From: a virus
Virus record (IMG/VR): IMGVR_UViG_3300046328_000221
Coordinates: 1 to 64,000 of that record
Reading direction: 5' to 3' (one strand)
Length of the DNA stretch: 64,000 nucleotides
Positions 62,968 to 64,000 of the stretch are shown here, piece by piece. Within the stretch, counting starts at the first letter, position 1. Each line of letters starts with the position of its first letter. The notes under the pieces were generated by a model. The model was not told the origin of the DNA and ran no database searches. It saw only the letters and a list, made by a program, of their open reading frames with translations. A program made the position numbers and the translations under genes.

Positions 62968-64000
62968 TGAGTTCTTAGAGGTTCTCAAAAATAATAATTT
63001 CGATGAGACTCCAGTAGATGCTAAAACATTTGTTGAGGGTGAGAATTATCTTGCTCAACCACCACTATCTCAAATTCAATATGACATCGTTGAGGCAATG
63101 AGTCAGATTTATAGACTTGAAGACTTGATTGATATCATGGGTGAAGAAGAGGGTAGACGTTACTATAAAAAGTATACAAAGAATGAAGTAATTCTACAGC
63201 TTGGTAAGGGTAGTGGAAAAGACTTTGTTTCTACTGTTGCTTGTGCATATATTGTTTACAAACTGCTATGCCTTAAAGACCCTGCAAGATATTTTGGTAA
63301 GCCATCTGGGGATGCTATTGATATTATCAATATTGCTATCAATGCTCAGCAGGCTAAGAATGTTTTCTTTAAAGGCTTTAAGACCAAGATTGAAAAATCT
63401 GAATGGTTTGGTGGGAAGTATAATCCAAAGGCTGAATCTATTGAATTTGATAAAGGCATTACAGTTTATTCAGGACACTCTGAACGTGAATCCCATGAAG
63501 GTCTTAACCTGATCCTTGCCGTGCTAGATGAGATCTCTGGTTTTGCTACTGAAGTTGGAACTGGAAACGAACAGGGTAAGACTGCAGACAATATCTACAA
63601 GGCTTTCCGTGCTTCTGTAGACTCTCGTTTCCCAGATCTTGGAAAAGTTGCACTACTATCTTTCCCTCGTTATCCAGGTGACTTTATTTCCCAGAGATAC
63701 GATGCTGTAATTGCAGAGAAAGAAGTTATTACAAAGCATCATAAGTTTATTATGAATGAAGATCTGCCAGCGGATGCAGAAGGTAACTCATTGGAAATTA
63801 GTTGGGATGAAGATACCATTCTTTCTTATAAGTTTCCAGGAATGTTTGCTATCAAGCGTCCTACTTGGATCGTAAATCCAACTCGTAAGATTGATGACTT
63901 TAAGCTTGCATTCTATACAGACCTTGGCGATGCAATGATGCGTTTTGCATGTGTTCCAACCTATTCATCAGATGCATTTTTTAAGCAGATAGATAAGGTT
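62960..64000 (+). CDS. terminase large subunit, partial (first 347 residues)
   Basis: The frame is open to the end of the window. ATPase motifs: Walker A EVILQLGKGSGKDFVSTVA (about 75-93) in the adenine/P-loop region and Walker B LILAVLDEISGF (about 183-194). TWIVNPTRKIDDFKLAFYTD follows; the nuclease domain lies beyond the window. Motor that packages DNA through the portal. GKGSGKD is the classical phage variant of the P-loop. Start at 62960 inside the small-subunit gene; no better start nearby. Confidence 0.92.
   Translation, partial: MFNEFLEVLKNNNFDETPVDAKTFVEGENYLAQPPLSQIQYDIVEAMSQIYRLEDLIDIMGEEEGRRYYKKYTKNEVILQLGKGSGKDFVSTVACAYIVYKLLCLKDPARYFGKPSGDAIDIINIAINAQQAKNVFFKGFKTKIEKSEWFGGKYNPKAESIEFDKGITVYSGHSERESHEGLNLILAVLDEISGFATEVGTGNEQGKTADNIYKAFRASVDSRFPDLGKVALLSFPRYPGDFISQRYDAVIAEKEVITKHHKFIMNEDLPADAEGNSLEISWDEDTILSYKFPGMFAIKRPTWIVNPTRKIDDFKLAFYTDLGDAMMRFACVPTYSSDAFFKQIDKV

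Overview
This window is most of the genome of a tailed double-stranded DNA phage (siphovirus type), AT-rich and densely coded. It holds an HK97-type head, a long tape measure gene (1711 residues, roughly 255 nm of tail at 1.5 angstrom per residue), a phage-encoded DnaE-type DNA polymerase III alpha, DnaB, a DnaG-like primase, a RecA-like protein and terminase. Several small families (the DUF932/TIGR03299 protein, the 'YGQWDGYPS' protein, the DUF2746-like membrane protein, an NrdH-type redoxin, the 'FYLDGVINDDSV' protein) are ones I know mainly from actinobacteriophages. A phage of an AT-rich actinobacterium is my best inference. No integrase, immunity repressor, tRNA or CRISPR array was recognised. 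The window starts at a gene end and stops inside the terminase large subunit gene, so the genome is longer than 64 kb.

Layout. (1) 1-9.1 kb, minus strand: about 35 very small genes in short operons, translationally coupled by ATGA or TAATG overlaps. Between the operons are at least fifteen promoters of one design: a WTGTC box placed exactly 17 nt upstream of a TANNNT -10 hexamer, usually with an extended TGN. There are also eight copies of a second element, TTGACA-N14-TGGTCGG. (2) 9.1-9.3 kb: divergent switch with DnaA-box-like sequences, then short plus-strand genes and a terminator. (3) 10-11.8 kb: endonuclease VII-like gene, a 17-residue Cys-rich peptide, small membrane and HTH genes, and a holin-like gene. 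(4) 12.1-29 kb: adhesion module. It has two rounds of a BppU-like protein plus fibre, an antisense secreted NlpC/P60 lysin with an attenuated leader, and five coupled paralogous tail genes, four of which carry seven-bladed Asp-box beta-propellers. A glycosyltransferase-glycosyltransferase-methyltransferase cassette and a large fibre follow. (5) 29-50.3 kb: portal, protease/scaffold, capsid, connector proteins, tail tube, two chaperone paralogues, tape measure, distal tail, hub and tip proteins. (6) 50.4-62.2 kb: replication and recombination genes, from a MerR-like HTH protein and DnaB through RuvC and an HNH gene. (7) 62.4-64 kb: terminase small and large subunits.

How it works together. The minus-strand arm looks like an early takeover region controlled through shared promoter boxes. 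The plus-strand region encodes virion, lysis and replication, with many genes preceded by their own extended -10 promoter (TGNTATAAT or TGNTATACT). At a dozen or so genes the ATG lies only 6-9 nt after the -10 hexamer, so their mRNAs should be leaderless. The most distinctive features are the propeller-bearing tail gene family and the two families of regulatory elements in the left arm. All functional calls come from reading the sequence and from family knowledge; no database search was run.
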